Assembly (NCBI GenBank): GCA_963753485.1
Contig: CAVWCL010000002.1
Span: forward strand, 104,855-168,854
DNA length: 64,000 nt
Source of the DNA: CAWDLX01 sp963753485
Lineage (GTDB): Bacteria > Actinomycetota > Actinomycetes > Mycobacteriales > Micromonosporaceae
Direction of reading: 5' to 3'
Positions within the stretch are counted from its first letter, which is position 1, and the number at the start of each line of letters is the position of its first letter. This document shows positions 25,828 to 34,439 of this stretch, piece by piece. The notes beneath the pieces were generated by a model. It worked only from the letters and a program-made list of their open reading frames with translations. It made no database searches and had not been told where the DNA came from. Made by a program: the position numbers and the translations under genes.

Positions 25828-27153
25828 GTGCTTACCGCCTTTCTCAGTGCGTTCCGCACGCCTGACCTGCGTAAGAAGCTGCTCTTTACGCTCGGCATCA
25901 TCGCGGTCTACCGGCTGGGCGCGACCCTGCCGAGCCCCGGTGTCTCGTTCGCGAACGTCCAGGCCTGTATCTCCACCGTCCAGGGCTCGGACACCAACGG
26001 CGTCTACACCCTGCTGAACCTCTTCTCCGGCGGCGCGCTGCTGCAGCTCTCGGTCTTCGCGCTGGGCATCATGCCCTACATCACCGCGAGCATCATCCTG
26101 CAGCTGTTGACCGTGGTCATCCCGCGGCTGGAGCTGCTGAAGAAAGAGGGCCAGTCCGGAACCGCCAAGATCACTCAGTACACCCGCTACCTCACGCTCG
26201 GGCTCGCGGTGCTGCAGTCGTCGGCCTTCGTGGCGCTGGCCCGGTCCGGGCAACTGTTCCAGAACAAGTGCGACCAGTACCCGGTCATTCCGCAGACGAG
26301 CCTGCCGACCCCGCTCACGCTGGCGGTGCTGGTCATCACCATGACCGCCGGTACCGGTGTGATCATGTGGCTGGGCGAGTTGATCACCGACCGGGGCGTC
26401 GGCAACGGCATGTCCGTGCTGATCTTCACCTCGATCGCCGCCCGGCTGCCCAGCGAGGGCTGGCAGATCCGGTTGGCCAAGGGGTGGAGCGTCTTCTTCC
26501 TCATCCTCGCCATCGGCATCGTGGTCATCGCCGCCGTGGTCTGGATCGAGCAGGCCCAGCGGCGCATCCCGGTGCAGTACGCCAAGCGGATGATCGGCCG
26601 GCGGATGTACGGGGGCACCTCGACCTACATCCCGCTCAAGGTCAACCAGGCCGGCGTCATTCCAGTGATCTTCGCCTCATCGCTGCTCTACCTACCCCAG
26701 TTGGTGCTCGGCTTCATGGACCGGTCGAACCCGAGCGGCTTGTACCTGTTCATCAGCGACTACGTGATCAACCCCACCAGCTGGGTCAACATCTCGATGT
26801 ACTTCCTGCTGATCATCTTCTTCACGTACTTCTACGTCGGGATCACCTTCAACCCGACCGAAGTCGCCGACAATATGAAGAAGTACGGCGGGTTCGTGCC
26901 AGGTATCCGGCCGGGCAAGCCGACCGCCGAGTACCTCGACTTCATCCTGAGCCGGATCACCCTTCCGGGCGCGCTGTATCTGGGTATCATCTCGGTCCTG
27001 CCGAATCTGTTCATCAACCTGGTGGGAGGCCAGAAGCAGAACTTCCCCTTTGGCGGCACGGCTGTGTTGATCATCGTGGGGGTCGGCCTGGAGACGGTCA
27101 AGCAGATCGAGAGCCAGCTGATGCAGCGCAACTACGAAGGGTTCCTGCGGTAG
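25828..27153 (+). CDS. secY: protein translocase subunit SecY
   Basis: SecY is the channel of the Sec export machinery in the inner membrane. The 441-residue product starts at GTG after an AGGAGGAAG site and has ten hydrophobic segments. Signatures include LGIMPYITASIILQLLTVVIP, GVGNGMSVLIF-like sequence and the cytoplasmic loops QRRIPVQYAKRM and GFVPGIRPGKPTAEYL. SecY precedes adk and map, the usual order. Confidence 0.98.
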   Translation: MLTAFLSAFRTPDLRKKLLFTLGIIAVYRLGATLPSPGVSFANVQACISTVQGSDTNGVYTLLNLFSGGALLQLSVFALGIMPYITASIILQLLTVVIPRLELLKKEGQSGTAKITQYTRYLTLGLAVLQSSAFVALARSGQLFQNKCDQYPVIPQTSLPTPLTLAVLVITMTAGTGVIMWLGELITDRGVGNGMSVLIFTSIAARLPSEGWQIRLAKGWSVFFLILAIGIVVIAAVVWIEQAQRRIPVQYAKRMIGRRMYGGTSTYIPLKVNQAGVIPVIFASSLLYLPQLVLGFMDRSNPSGLYLFISDYVINPTSWVNISMYFLLIIFFTYFYVGITFNPTEVADNMKKYGGFVPGIRPGKPTAEYLDFILSRITLPGALYLGIISVLPNLFINLVGGQKQNFPFGGTAVLIIVGVGLETVKQIESQLMQRNYEGFLR

Positions 27154-27223
27154 CGCGGCCCGCCGGCGAAGCAAGCGGCCGACGTGCGAGAGACCACAGG
27201 CATGAGCGAAGGGTGGTGACGCC

Positions 27224-27880
27224 GTGCTGAGACTGGTGCTCGTTGGCCCACCCGGAGCTGGCAAGGGAACGCAGGCCGAGTTCCTCTCCTCCCATCTCTC
27301 CGTGCCGAAGATCTCGACCGGAGAGATCTTCCGGGAGAACGTCCAGGCCGGTACGGCGCTGGGGGTCGAGGCGCGGCGGTACATGGACAGCGGGGCACTG
27401 GTGCCCGACGACGTCACGATCAACATGGTCCGGATCCGGCTCGCGGAGCCCGATACCGGCGGCGGATTCCTCCTCGACGGCTTCCCGCGCACAGTGCCGC
27501 AGGCCCGCGCCCTGGACAAGCTGCTCGCCGATCTCGGGGTCGGCCTCGACCTCGTGCTGGAGCTGGTCGTCGACGACGACGAGGTGATCCGCCGGCTCTC
27601 CGGCCGGTACACCTGCCGGGGCTGCGGCAAGATCTGGCACGTCACCTTCGACGCGCCGAGCCGTGAGGGCATCTGCGACCGGTGCGGATCCGCGCTCTAC
27701 CAGCGCGATGATGACAAGGCCGACACCGTCGCCGAGCGCCTGCGGGTGTACGCCCGGGACACCTCGCCGCTGGTGAGCTTCTACGCTGACCAGAACAAGC
27801 TGATCGGCCTCGATGCCACCGGGCCGGTCGAGGATGTCACCCTGCGGGCGATCGACGAGCTGCGCCGGTTCCTCGGCTGA
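27224..27880 (+). CDS. adk: adenylate kinase, zinc-lid type
   Basis: Adk interconverts AMP, ADP and ATP in the cytoplasm. The 218-residue product has the P-loop GPPGAGKGT at residues 8-16, AMP-binding DGFPRT, and a long lid with four cysteines (Cys131, Cys134, Cys151, Cys154) forming a structural zinc site. Many actinobacterial Adk enzymes have a short lid, so the long zinc lid is worth noting. It starts at GTG. map follows after six bases. Confidence 0.97.
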   Translation: MLRLVLVGPPGAGKGTQAEFLSSHLSVPKISTGEIFRENVQAGTALGVEARRYMDSGALVPDDVTINMVRIRLAEPDTGGGFLLDGFPRTVPQARALDKLLADLGVGLDLVLELVVDDDEVIRRLSGRYTCRGCGKIWHVTFDAPSREGICDRCGSALYQRDDDKADTVAERLRVYARDTSPLVSFYADQNKLIGLDATGPVEDVTLRAIDELRRFLG

Positions 27881-27886
27881 GTTCGC

Positions 27887-28729
27887 ATGCACCAGGCATC
27901 CCGGCGCCACCTCGACATCCAGTACAAGTCACCGGAGCAGATCGACGCCATGCGGGCGGCCGGTCTGGTGGTCGCGGACGCCCTGGCGGCGATGCGGGAC
28001 GCGGTCGCGCCGGGCGTCACCACCGCCAAGCTGGACCAGATCGCCGACGAGGTGATCCGGGCCGCCGGGGCCACGCCCTCATTCAAGGGATACCTCGGCT
28101 ACCCGGCCACCATCTGCGCGTCGGTGAACAGTGAGGTCGTGCACGCCATCCCGGACGTGGCCCACGTCCTGCGCGACGGCGACGTCATATCCCTCGACTG
28201 CGGGGCCATCCTGGACGGGTGGCACGGCGACGCCGCCATCACCGTTGCGGTCGGAGCCGCGGACGCCGATCTCATCCGGCTTACCCGGGCGGCCGAGGAG
28301 AGCCTGTGGGCCGGCATTCTGGCCGCGGCGCGGGGCGTGCGCTCCGGACGCGGCCGGCTCACCGACATCTCGCGCGCGGTGGAGACCTCGGTACGCCGAT
28401 CGGGGCGCTTCGGCATCGTGGACGGCTACGGCGGGCATGGCATCGGAACCGAGATGCACCAGGATCCGCACGTGCTCAACCACGGGCGCCCGGGCAAGGG
28501 GCCGGCGCTGGTGCCCGGTCTGGTCCTCGCGATCGAGCCCATGATCACTCTGGGCTCCCCGCGGACCGTCGAGCTCGCCGACGGTTGGACGGTGGTCACC
28601 CAGGACGGATCCGTCGCCGCCCACGTGGAGCACACGGTGGCTCTGCTCGCCGACGGCGCCTGGGTGCTCACCGCGCCTGACGGCGGCCGCGGGCATCTGG
28701 GCGAGCTGCTCGCCTCCCGCGCGGCTTGA
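27887..28729 (+). CDS. map: methionine aminopeptidase, type I
   Basis: Map removes the initiator methionine from new proteins. The 280-residue product has the pita-bread fold metal ligands in their usual motifs: SLDCGAILDGWHGDAAIT with two Asp, GYGGHGIGTEMHQDPHV with His, then IEPMI and HVEHTVAL with Glu. SVNSEVVHAIPD contains the substrate-binding His. It lies directly after adk; its 3' end faces a convergent gene 19 bases away. Confidence 0.96.
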   Translation: MHQASRRHLDIQYKSPEQIDAMRAAGLVVADALAAMRDAVAPGVTTAKLDQIADEVIRAAGATPSFKGYLGYPATICASVNSEVVHAIPDVAHVLRDGDVISLDCGAILDGWHGDAAITVAVGAADADLIRLTRAAEESLWAGILAAARGVRSGRGRLTDISRAVETSVRRSGRFGIVDGYGGHGIGTEMHQDPHVLNHGRPGKGPALVPGLVLAIEPMITLGSPRTVELADGWTVVTQDGSVAAHVEHTVALLADGAWVLTAPDGGRGHLGELLASRAA

Positions 28730-28748
28730 CCCCGGCCGGCTTCGTTGA

Positions 28749-29369
28749 TCAGGCGCGGGCCCGCCGGATCCGCCAGGCCACGACGATCGCCACCGCGGCG
28801 AGGACCAGGGCGGCCACGGCGATCGTGAGCACGGTCGGGCCGCGCGCGACGGCTCCGCCGGAACCGGTTGGCGCGCTGCGGGGTGGGCCGGTCGGGATCA
28901 ACGGCTCCAGGCTCGCCGCCGTCGATGCGCCGGCAAAGGTGAGCGGGATGCGCACCGGTGGGGCCGCGCCGGGCGCGAACACGGCCAGCACGCAGCCGCG
29001 CGCCCGGCAATCGACCGGCCCGAACGCCACCCGCACGGTGAGGGTGACCGGTCCGAAGGCCCCCGTCGGGTCGGTCTGCACGAGCTGGATCCCGCCGGCG
29101 AGGTTGCACGCCTGCGGGGTCTGGGTACCGGCGGGACACTCGCCGATGGTGATACCGGCCACGCCGCCCGGGAATCCCTCACCGGAGACCGCGATCTGCT
29201 CGCCGTCGGCCAGCTCCGCGCTGGCGGTCACGACCAGCCGGGCACCGGCCGTCGGGCTGACCACTGGCGCCGGGGTGACGGGCGGCGGTGCGTACCGGGG
29301 CGGCGAAGGGACCAGGACCATCAGGACGGCGCCGAGCACGGCCGCGAGGCCGGCACCAGACCGGGCCAC
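28749..29369 (-). CDS. membrane-anchored protein with neocarzinostatin-like domain
   Basis: The 206-residue product has an N-terminal signal segment (residues 4-22), a Pro-rich spacer, a beta domain and a C-terminal transmembrane helix (about 178-198) ending in a basic cytoplasmic tail. The beta domain (about residues 44-145) matches the neocarzinostatin/macromomycin pattern: LADGEQIAVSGEGF, IGECP-xxx-ACNL, then VDCRARGCVLAV, giving two disulphide pairs. In secreted family members this fold binds enediyne chromophores, but many actinobacteria have anchored homologues of unknown role. It is the only minus-strand gene inside the ribosomal block. Confidence 0.65.
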   Translation of the reverse strand: MARSGAGLAAVLGAVLMVLVPSPPRYAPPPVTPAPVVSPTAGARLVVTASAELADGEQIAVSGEGFPGGVAGITIGECPAGTQTPQACNLAGGIQLVQTDPTGAFGPVTLTVRVAFGPVDCRARGCVLAVFAPGAAPPVRIPLTFAGASTAASLEPLIPTGPPRSAPTGSGGAVARGPTVLTIAVAALVLAAVAIVVAWRIRRARA

Positions 29370-29474
29370 GCTGCCACCTCCGGTACCCGCACGACTGGGT
29401 CCCGTGGAAGTTATGCGCTGGAACGGGGCCGGTCAATGCCGAACACGCCCGACCTCGGGTGCGTTGCGGGCGGT

Positions 29475-29504
29475 TTGCTGTCGATGACCCGATCGGCGTA
29501 CACT
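29475..29504 (+). promoter_or_regulatory. candidate promoter of the infA operon
   Basis: TTGCTG at 29475-29480 and TACACT at 29499-29504 are 18 bases apart, in the 286-base region between the divergent neocarzinostatin-like gene and infA. It would drive infA and the following alpha-operon genes with a leader of about 145 bases. The match is fair rather than strong. Confidence 0.4.
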
Positions 29505-29655
29505 TCACCGCGGCGCACAGCGTCAACTCCGGCGTGCCCGTCAGCGCTTCAGGCGGCGGTGGCCGGAGCCGCGGCTGGCGCGGGTGGTCCCTCTAACTAC
29601 CTGCGAGCGATGGTGGGCGCCGGTCCAGTGGACCCTACGTCAGGTAGCGGAGGAT

Positions 29656-29877
29656 ATGCCGAAGAAAGACGGTGCCATCGAGATCGAGGGCCGGGTGGTC
29701 GAGCCCCTTCCCAACGCGATGTTCCGCGTGGAGCTCGCCAACGGCCACAAGGTTTTGGCCCATATCAGTGGCAAGATGCGGCAGCACTACATCCGCATCC
29801 TGCCCGAGGACCGGGTCGTCGTCGAACTCTCGCCGTACGACCTGACCCGCGGGCGGATCGTCTACCGCTACAAGTGA
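29656..29877 (+). CDS. infA: translation initiation factor IF-1
   Basis: IF-1 occupies the ribosomal A site during initiation. The 73-residue OB-fold protein begins MPKKDGAIEIEGRVVEPLPN and ends TRGRIVYRYK, near identical to other actinobacterial IF-1. The ATG at 29656 follows an AGCGGAGGA site. It leads the infA-rpmJ-rpsM-rpsK-rpsD-rpoA-rplQ series. Confidence 0.97.
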   Translation: MPKKDGAIEIEGRVVEPLPNAMFRVELANGHKVLAHISGKMRQHYIRILPEDRVVVELSPYDLTRGRIVYRYK

Positions 29878-29959
29878 CCGGGGTTCGTCGTCCAGACCAT
29901 GTTCGTCGCCGGCAGGCGCCTGCGCCGGTTCGGCCGCATTCGCACAGTAAGGCATACCG

Positions 29960-30073
29960 GTGAAGGTCAAGCCGAGCGTCAAGAAGATATGCAACAAGTG
30001 CCGGGTGATCCGGCGCCACGGCCGGGTCATGGTCATCTGTTCCGACCCGCGCCACAAGCAGCGCCAGGGCTGA
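29960..30073 (+). CDS. rpmJ: 50S ribosomal protein L36
   Basis: L36 is the smallest 50S protein, 37 residues here. It starts at GTG and carries the zinc set Cys11, Cys14, Cys27 and His32 (ICNKCRVIRRHGRVMVIC), the zinc-binding form. It lies between infA and rpsM. The 178 bases to rpsM hold a GC-rich hairpin (CCCCGG with CCGGGG near 30150) but no gene. Confidence 0.96.
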   Translation: MKVKPSVKKICNKCRVIRRHGRVMVICSDPRHKQRQG

Positions 30074-30251
30074 TGCCCCGGCACCGCCTATACCGAGTTC
30101 CGCTCCAGCCGCGGATGGACACCTTTCTCGGAGGTGCTGACGCGGTTGACCCCCGGTCGGAGGCCGGGGCCCGGGCGCGGCCTGACCGGCCGACCGCCAC
30201 GGGACGGAGCGGGCGAAGACCTCCGTGGCTCCACGAGGAGTGCAACCACAG

Positions 30252-30632
30252 ATGGCACGTCTAGTCGGCGTGGATCTCCCCCGCGAGAAGCGGATGGAGG
30301 TCGCGCTCACCTATATCTTCGGCATGGGCCGTACCCGCGCGGCGCAGACCTTGGTGGCGACCGGGATCAGCCCCGACAAGCGTTCCAAGGATCTCACCGA
30401 CGACGAGATCGTCCTGCTGCGCGACCACATCGAGTCCAACTTCAAGGTCGAGGGTGATCTGCGCCGCGAGATCGCCGCCGACATTCGCCGCAAGGTCGAG
30501 ATCGGGTGCTACCAGGGCATCCGGCACCGCCGTGGGCTACCGGTCCGCGGGCAGCGGACCCGGACCAACGCCCGCACCCGCAAGGGCCCCAAGCGCACCG
30601 TGGCCGGCAAGAAGAAGCCCGGGAAGAAGTAG
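30252..30632 (+). CDS. rpsM: 30S ribosomal protein S13
   Basis: S13 bridges the subunits at the head. The 126-residue product starting at 30252 begins MARLVGVDLPREKRMEVALT. It contains CYQGIRHRRGLPVRGQRTRT and ends in the basic tail RKGPKRTVAGKKKPGKK that reaches P-site tRNA. Longer in-frame upstream starts are rejected, since this is the family N-terminus. Confidence 0.97.
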   Translation: MARLVGVDLPREKRMEVALTYIFGMGRTRAAQTLVATGISPDKRSKDLTDDEIVLLRDHIESNFKVEGDLRREIAADIRRKVEIGCYQGIRHRRGLPVRGQRTRTNARTRKGPKRTVAGKKKPGKK

Positions 30633-30680
30633 CGGCCAAGCAGTCCACAGTCGACTTTCTACACTGGAGCGCACACAGAT

Positions 30681-31091
30681 ATGCCAGCGAAGGCACGCAC
30701 CGGGCCCACGGCCGTCAAGAAGGTGCGGCGAAAGGAACGCAAGAACGTCGCCCACGGGCAGGCGCACATCAAGAGCACCTTCAACAACACCATCGTCTCG
30801 ATCACGGACCCGAGCGGTGCCGTGATCTCTTGGGCGTCGGCCGGCCAGGTGGGCTTCAAGGGCTCGCGCAAGTCGACGCCGTTCGCCGCCCAGCTCGCCG
30901 CCGAGGCCGCCGCCCGGCGCGCGATGGAGCACGGCATGCGCAAGGTCGACGTCTTCGTCAAGGGACCCGGTTCGGGCCGGGAGACCGCCATCCGTTCGCT
31001 GACCGCCGCGGGTCTCGAAGTCGGGACCATCTCCGACGTCACGCCGCAGCCGCACAACGGGTGCCGGCAACCGAAACGTCGTCGGGTCTGA
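30681..31091 (+). CDS. rpsK: 30S ribosomal protein S11
   Basis: S11 forms the platform of the 30S subunit. The 136-residue product has HGQAHIKSTFNNTIVSITD, SAGQVGFKGSRKSTPFAAQ and the C-terminal DVTPQPHNGCRQPKRRRV. It lies 48 bases after rpsM and 16 before rpsD, in the normal alpha-operon order. Confidence 0.98.
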   Translation: MPAKARTGPTAVKKVRRKERKNVAHGQAHIKSTFNNTIVSITDPSGAVISWASAGQVGFKGSRKSTPFAAQLAAEAAARRAMEHGMRKVDVFVKGPGSGRETAIRSLTAAGLEVGTISDVTPQPHNGCRQPKRRRV

Positions 31092-31107
31092 GGCGGAGGA
31101 GAACACC

Positions 31108-31734
31108 ATGGCTCGATACACCGGTGCCGACTGCCGCCGCTGCCGTCGCGAGAAGATGAAGCTGTTCCTGAAGGGCTCCAAGTGCGACGGGCCGAAGTGC
31201 CCGTTCGAGTCCCGACCGTTCCCGCCGGGCCAGCACGGCCGCGGTCGGACGAAGGAGAGCGAGTACCTACTGCAGCTGCGGGAGAAGCAGAAGGCCCGCC
31301 GCATCTACGGCGTGCTGGAGAAGCAGTTCCGCACGTACTACGAGGAGGCGAACCGCCGCGCCGGCAAGACCGGTGAGGTGCTGCTGCAGATCCTCGAGTC
31401 GCGGTTGGACAACGTGGTGTACCGGGCGGGCTACGCCCAGTCCCGGGACATGGCCCGCCAGCTGGTCAAGCACGGCCACTTCCTGGTGAACGGCAAGAAG
31501 GTCGACATCCCCTCCTACCGGGTCACCGAGCACGACATCGTGCAGGTCCGGGAGAAGTCGGTCGAGATGACCCCGTTCCTCATCGCCCGGGCGCAGGCCG
31601 GGACCAGGATCGTGCCGGCGTGGCTGGAGGCGATCCCCGGTCAGATGAAGATCCTTATCCACTCACTGCCGGCCCGCGCGTCGATCGACACGCAGGTGCA
31701 GGAGCAGTTGATCGTCGAGCTCTACTCGAAGTAA
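31108..31734 (+). CDS. rpsD: 30S ribosomal protein S4, zinc-binding type
   Basis: S4 starts 30S assembly and in E. coli represses the alpha operon. The 208-residue product keeps an N-terminal zinc cluster at Cys9, Cys12, Cys26 and Cys31. Its S4 RNA-binding domain has RLDNVVYRAGYAQSRDMARQ and HGHFLVNGKKVDIPSYRV. A long hairpin separates it from rpoA. Confidence 0.97.
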   Translation: MARYTGADCRRCRREKMKLFLKGSKCDGPKCPFESRPFPPGQHGRGRTKESEYLLQLREKQKARRIYGVLEKQFRTYYEEANRRAGKTGEVLLQILESRLDNVVYRAGYAQSRDMARQLVKHGHFLVNGKKVDIPSYRVTEHDIVQVREKSVEMTPFLIARAQAGTRIVPAWLEAIPGQMKILIHSLPARASIDTQVQEQLIVELYSK

Positions 31735-31741
31735 GACCCCG

Positions 31742-31799
31742 CGATCTAGGGCGTAAGCACACTATTAGAGATCCACTCGTGTGCCTTAGCCCTAGATCG
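31742..31799 (+). promoter_or_regulatory. long hairpin between rpsD and rpoA
   Basis: CGATCTAGGGC at 31742-31752 pairs perfectly with GCCCTAGATCG at 31789-31799, and the inner TAAGxCACAC/GTGTGxCTTA arms extend the stem to about 20 pairs with one mismatch. The loop is AT-rich, unusual here. It lies in the 118-base gap in front of rpoA, so it may attenuate or process the message, or terminate part of it. The structure is seen; the role is inferred. Confidence 0.6.
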
Positions 31800-31852
31800 A
31801 CGGGTAATAGTGGGCGTCAAATGGTGGGCGCCCCCGGCAATGGAGGACGTAC

Positions 31853-32878
31853 GTGCTCATCTCCCAGCGACCGACCCTCACCGAGGAGTCGATCAACGAA
31901 ACCCGCTCCCGGTTCACCATCGAGCCGCTCGAGCCAGGCTTCGGCTACACACTCGGCAACTCGCTTCGGCGTACCCTGCTCAGCTCGATTCCGGGCGCCG
32001 CGGTCACCAGCATCAAGGTCGACGGCGTGCTGCACGAGTTCACCACGATCCCCGGGGTCAAGGAGGACGTGGTCGAGCTGGTCATGAATGTCAAGGATCT
32101 CTGCGTCAGCTCCGAGCACGACGAGCCGGTTTCGATGTACCTGCGCAAGCAGGGCCCCGGCGAGGTGACCGCGGGCGACATCCAGCCACCGGCCGGCGTG
32201 ACCGTCCACAATGGCGACCTGAAGCTCGCCACCCTCAACGGCAAGGGCCGCCTCGACATGGAGCTCACCGTCGAGCGGGGTCGCGGCTACGTGAGCGCGG
32301 CCCAGAACAAGCAGGCCGGCGGCCAGGAGATCGGCCGGATCCCGGTCGACTCGATCTACTCTCCGGTGCTCAAGGTCACCTACCGGGTCGAGGCGACCCG
32401 GGTCGAGCAGCGCACCGACTTCGACCGCCTCATCATCGACGTCGAGGCGAAGCCGTCGATCACGCCGCGGACCGCGCTGGCGTCGGCCGGCTCCACGCTG
32501 GTGGAGCTCTTCGGGCTCGCCCGGGAGCTGGACGAGACCGCCGAGGGCATCGACATCGGCCCCTCCCCGCAGGACGCCCAGCTCGCCGCCGACCTGGCCC
32601 TGCCGATCGAGGAGCTCGACCTGACGGTGCGCTCGTACAACTGCCTCAAGCGGGAGGGGATCAACTCCGTCGGCGAGCTCATCGCGCGCACCGAGGCGGA
32701 TCTGCTCGACATCCGCAACTTCGGGCAGAAGTCCATCGACGAGGTGAAGATGAAGCTCGCCGGGATGGGCCTCGGGCTCAAGGACTCGGCCCCGGTCTTC
32801 GACCCGGCCCATGTGGTGGACTCCTTCGCCGACGTCGACTACGACGGCGACGACTACCGCGAGACCGAGCAGCTCTAG
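31853..32878 (+). CDS. rpoA: RNA polymerase alpha subunit
   Basis: Alpha scaffolds RNA polymerase assembly and contacts activators and UP elements. The 341-residue product starts at GTG. The N-terminal domain has FGYTLGNSLRRTLLSSIPG and the C-terminal domain (about residues 255-320) has LTVRSYNCLKREGINSVGEL and RNFGQKSIDEVKMKLAGMGL. A short acidic tail follows. It is normally co-transcribed with rpsD and rplQ. Confidence 0.99.
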   Translation: MLISQRPTLTEESINETRSRFTIEPLEPGFGYTLGNSLRRTLLSSIPGAAVTSIKVDGVLHEFTTIPGVKEDVVELVMNVKDLCVSSEHDEPVSMYLRKQGPGEVTAGDIQPPAGVTVHNGDLKLATLNGKGRLDMELTVERGRGYVSAAQNKQAGGQEIGRIPVDSIYSPVLKVTYRVEATRVEQRTDFDRLIIDVEAKPSITPRTALASAGSTLVELFGLARELDETAEGIDIGPSPQDAQLAADLALPIEELDLTVRSYNCLKREGINSVGELIARTEADLLDIRNFGQKSIDEVKMKLAGMGLGLKDSAPVFDPAHVVDSFADVDYDGDDYRETEQL

Positions 32879-32923
32879 CCAGCCGACCCACCGACGTGTT
32901 GTACCAGTGAAGGAGCACCGACG

Positions 32924-33571
32924 ATGCCTACGCCGACCAGGGGTCCTCGTCTCGGCGGCAGCCCGGCCCATGAACGGCTGATGCTGGCGAACCTCGCCAC
33001 CTCACTGTTCCGCCACGGCAAGATCAAGACTACCGAGACGAAGGCGAAAAGGCTGCGCCCGCTGGCCGAGCGACTGGTCACCTTCGCCAAGCGCGGGGAT
33101 CTGCACTCCCGGCGCCGGGTGCTCTCGGTGATCCGGGACAAGGACGTGGTCTTCACGCTCTTCGACCAGATCGCGCCGCGGTTCGAGACCCGACCGGGCG
33201 GCTACACCCGCATCGTGAAGGCCGGGATCCGCAAGGGCGACGCCGCTCCGATGGCCTTCATCGAGCTGGTCGACGAGCTGGTGGTGACCACGTCGGCCCG
33301 TCCGGCCCGGGTCACCGCCCGCAAGGCGGCGCGGACCGACGCGATGGCGGCGCTCGCCGGCGAGATCGAGGACGAGGAGCCCGCGGCCGCGGGGCCGGTC
33401 GAGATCGACGGCGAGGCGACCGACGTGACCGACGACCTCACCGAGGCCGACGACGCCGACGCCGACGCGGACGAGGCCGACGAGGGGGACGGCGGCGATG
33501 AGGGCGATGCCGATGCGCAGGATGCGGACGACACCGACGAGGAGAGCGGCGAAGGGGTCGCGAAGAAGTAG
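32924..33571 (+). CDS. rplQ: 50S ribosomal protein L17 with acidic tail
   Basis: L17 lies near the tunnel exit. The core (residues 1-120) has PTRGPRLGGSPAHERLMLAN and KTTETKAKRLRPLAERLVTF. It continues into about 90 residues dominated by Asp, Glu and Ala (for example DDADADADEADEGDGGDEGD), giving 215 residues instead of about 120-130. The ATG follows GAAGGAG. The acidic tail contrasts with the basic tails of L22 and S3 in the same cluster. Confidence 0.97.
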   Translation: MPTPTRGPRLGGSPAHERLMLANLATSLFRHGKIKTTETKAKRLRPLAERLVTFAKRGDLHSRRRVLSVIRDKDVVFTLFDQIAPRFETRPGGYTRIVKAGIRKGDAAPMAFIELVDELVVTTSARPARVTARKAARTDAMAALAGEIEDEEPAAAGPVEIDGEATDVTDDLTEADDADADADEADEGDGGDEGDADAQDADDTDEESGEGVAKK

Positions 33572-33594
33572 CCCGGTCACCCGGCGGAGCTGAC

Positions 33595-34431
33595 GTGGCC
33601 AGCCCGAGCCCGGGCGGCGACAGACGGCGGGTGCGGCTCGATGTCGCCTACGACGGCACCGACTTCTCCGGCTGGGCCGCGCAACCGGGCCGGCGCACGG
33701 TCGCCGGGGTTCTTCTCGACGCCCTGGGTCGCCTCTTCGGTGCGCCCGCGGTCTGCGGGCTGACCGTCGCCGGGCGTACCGACGCCGGTGTGCACGCCAC
33801 CGGCCAGGTCTGCCACGTCGATCTCCCGGCGGCCCGGTGGGCTCAGCTGGGCGAGTCGCTGGTGGACCGGCTGGCCGGTCTGCTGCCGCCCGATGTCCGG
33901 GTGCTGCGGACCGAGGCGGTGGCGGGGTCGTTTGACGCCCGGTTCTCCGCCCTGTTCCGCCGGTACGCGTACCGCGTCAGCGACCAGCCCTGGGGAGCGC
34001 CGCCGCTGCGCCACCGGGACACCCTCTGGTGGCCGCGCCGGCTCGACCTGGACGCGATGCGCCAGGCGAGCACCGGGCTGGTCGGGGAACACGACTACGT
34101 GGCGTTCTGCCGGCGCCGGCAGCAGGCCACCACCATCAGGACCATCACCGACTTCTCCTGGCGCCGGGACCGCGACGACATCGTGCTGGCGCAGGTGCAG
34201 GCCGACGCGTTCTGCCAGGCGATGGTGCGCAGCCTGATGGGTGCCCTGCTCGCGGTCGGCGATGGTCGCCGCGACCCGCAGTGGCCGGCCTCGCTGCTCA
34301 CCCGGCCCGAGCGGGCCAGTGAGGTCGCGGTCGCGCCGGCACACGGCCTGACGCTGGTGGCGGTGGGTTACCCCACCGACCCGCGGGACTGGGCAGAGCG
34401 GGCGCGGCGCACCCGCAACCGTCGAGGTTGA
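33595..34431 (+). CDS. truA: tRNA pseudouridine synthase A
   Basis: TruA makes pseudouridine at positions 38-40 of tRNA anticodon arms. The 278-residue product has DVAYDGTDFSGWAAQPGRRT and the catalytic-Asp motif VAGRTDAGVHATGQVCHVD, followed by FDARFSALFRRYAYRV. It starts at GTG, 23 bases after rplQ, and is the usual last gene of this operon. It converges with the next gene eight bases away. Confidence 0.96.
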   Translation: MASPSPGGDRRRVRLDVAYDGTDFSGWAAQPGRRTVAGVLLDALGRLFGAPAVCGLTVAGRTDAGVHATGQVCHVDLPAARWAQLGESLVDRLAGLLPPDVRVLRTEAVAGSFDARFSALFRRYAYRVSDQPWGAPPLRHRDTLWWPRRLDLDAMRQASTGLVGEHDYVAFCRRRQQATTIRTITDFSWRRDRDDIVLAQVQADAFCQAMVRSLMGALLAVGDGRRDPQWPASLLTRPERASEVAVAPAHGLTLVAVGYPTDPRDWAERARRTRNRRG

Positions 34432-34439
34432 CCGGCGGC

